Shown here: one piece after another, positions 41,498 through 41,553 of the stretch
Numbering within the stretch: position 1 is the first letter of the stretch
How the letters are laid out: each line of letters opens with the position of its first letter
Assembly: GCA_007693595.1 (NCBI GenBank)
Contig: REDI01000005.1
Coordinates: 1 to 41,553 of the forward strand
Direction: 5' to 3'
Length of the DNA: 41,553 nt
Origin: Deltaproteobacteria bacterium
GTDB lineage: Bacteria > Myxococcota_A > UBA796 > GCA-2862545
The notes under the pieces: generated by a model
Told to the model about the DNA's origin: nothing
Seen by the model: the letters and a program-made list of their open reading frames with translations, nothing else
Database searches by the model: none
Translations under genes and position numbers: made by a program

Positions 41498-41553
41498 CGC
41501 ATACGGATCGCGTGCGGCGCTGAACAGAGGTCTTCTACGGAGGGTCGGGGGGG

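Noticed and set aside
41540-41553. G-rich run at the right edge
   Set aside because: Only a few bases are visible and the window ends there.

Overview
The window is very GC-rich, has almost no intergenic space, and contains about 38 complete genes plus one gene cut at the left edge. No rRNA, tRNA, CRISPR array, transposase, integrase or phage gene was seen. About a dozen products carry lipoprotein signal peptides. Several of these have Asp-Thr, Asp-Ser or Asp-Ala linkers followed by extracellular domains. Together with the GC content, GTG/TTG starts and many secreted proteins of unknown function, this suggests a chromosome of a Myxococcota-like (former Deltaproteobacteria) predatory or soil/marine bacterium. 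That assignment is an inference; no taxonomic marker gene is present.

Left part (1-12.9 kb): a cut Asp-repeat lipoprotein; a pentameric ligand-gated ion channel homologue; a short-chain dehydrogenase closely resembling 3-ketosphinganine reductases; an acyltransferase-epimerase pair with a 4-base overlap; a secreted TPR protein with seven 70-71 residue units, each carrying a Cys-x5/6-Cys pair; a patatin lipase in an operon with a membrane protein; a lipoprotein; a DUF309 protein followed by an FAAH-type amidase; an outer-membrane barrel whose ribosome binding site lies inside a strong hairpin; and an orphan PAAR protein.

Middle (13-26.6 kb): class I fructose-bisphosphate aldolase (fbaB), then a long run of envelope proteins: lipoproteins, a degenerate ChaN-like protein, a TPR protein, a thioredoxin-fold lipoprotein, a small outer-membrane-like protein and an ASH-domain lipoprotein. 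Next is an 815-residue protein made of an acidic N-terminus, a long coiled coil and a long hydrophobic segment. It is followed by two divergently transcribed membrane proteins that look like diverged paralogues of each other.

Right part (26.6-41.5 kb): a DUF2254-like membrane protein; two overlapping CPA2 cation/proton antiporters, each with an RCK domain, the second lacking a key Asp; GNAT; a CBS-pair protein; the Mg2+ channel MgtE; a crotonase; an M15-like peptidase lipoprotein; an RhlE-type helicase; a B3/4-domain protein; two lipoproteins (one with a P-domain and a tandem-repeat linker); and a GluR0-like glutamate-receptor potassium channel with a TVGYGD filter.

The common theme is the cell envelope: ion channels and transporters (five genes), lipid-active enzymes (dehydrogenase, acyltransferase, patatin, crotonase) and surface lipoproteins. 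Transcription units are short. Many genes are convergent with stop codons overlapping by 6-38 bases. Many starts are preceded by a TAnnnT hexamer that may be the -10 element.
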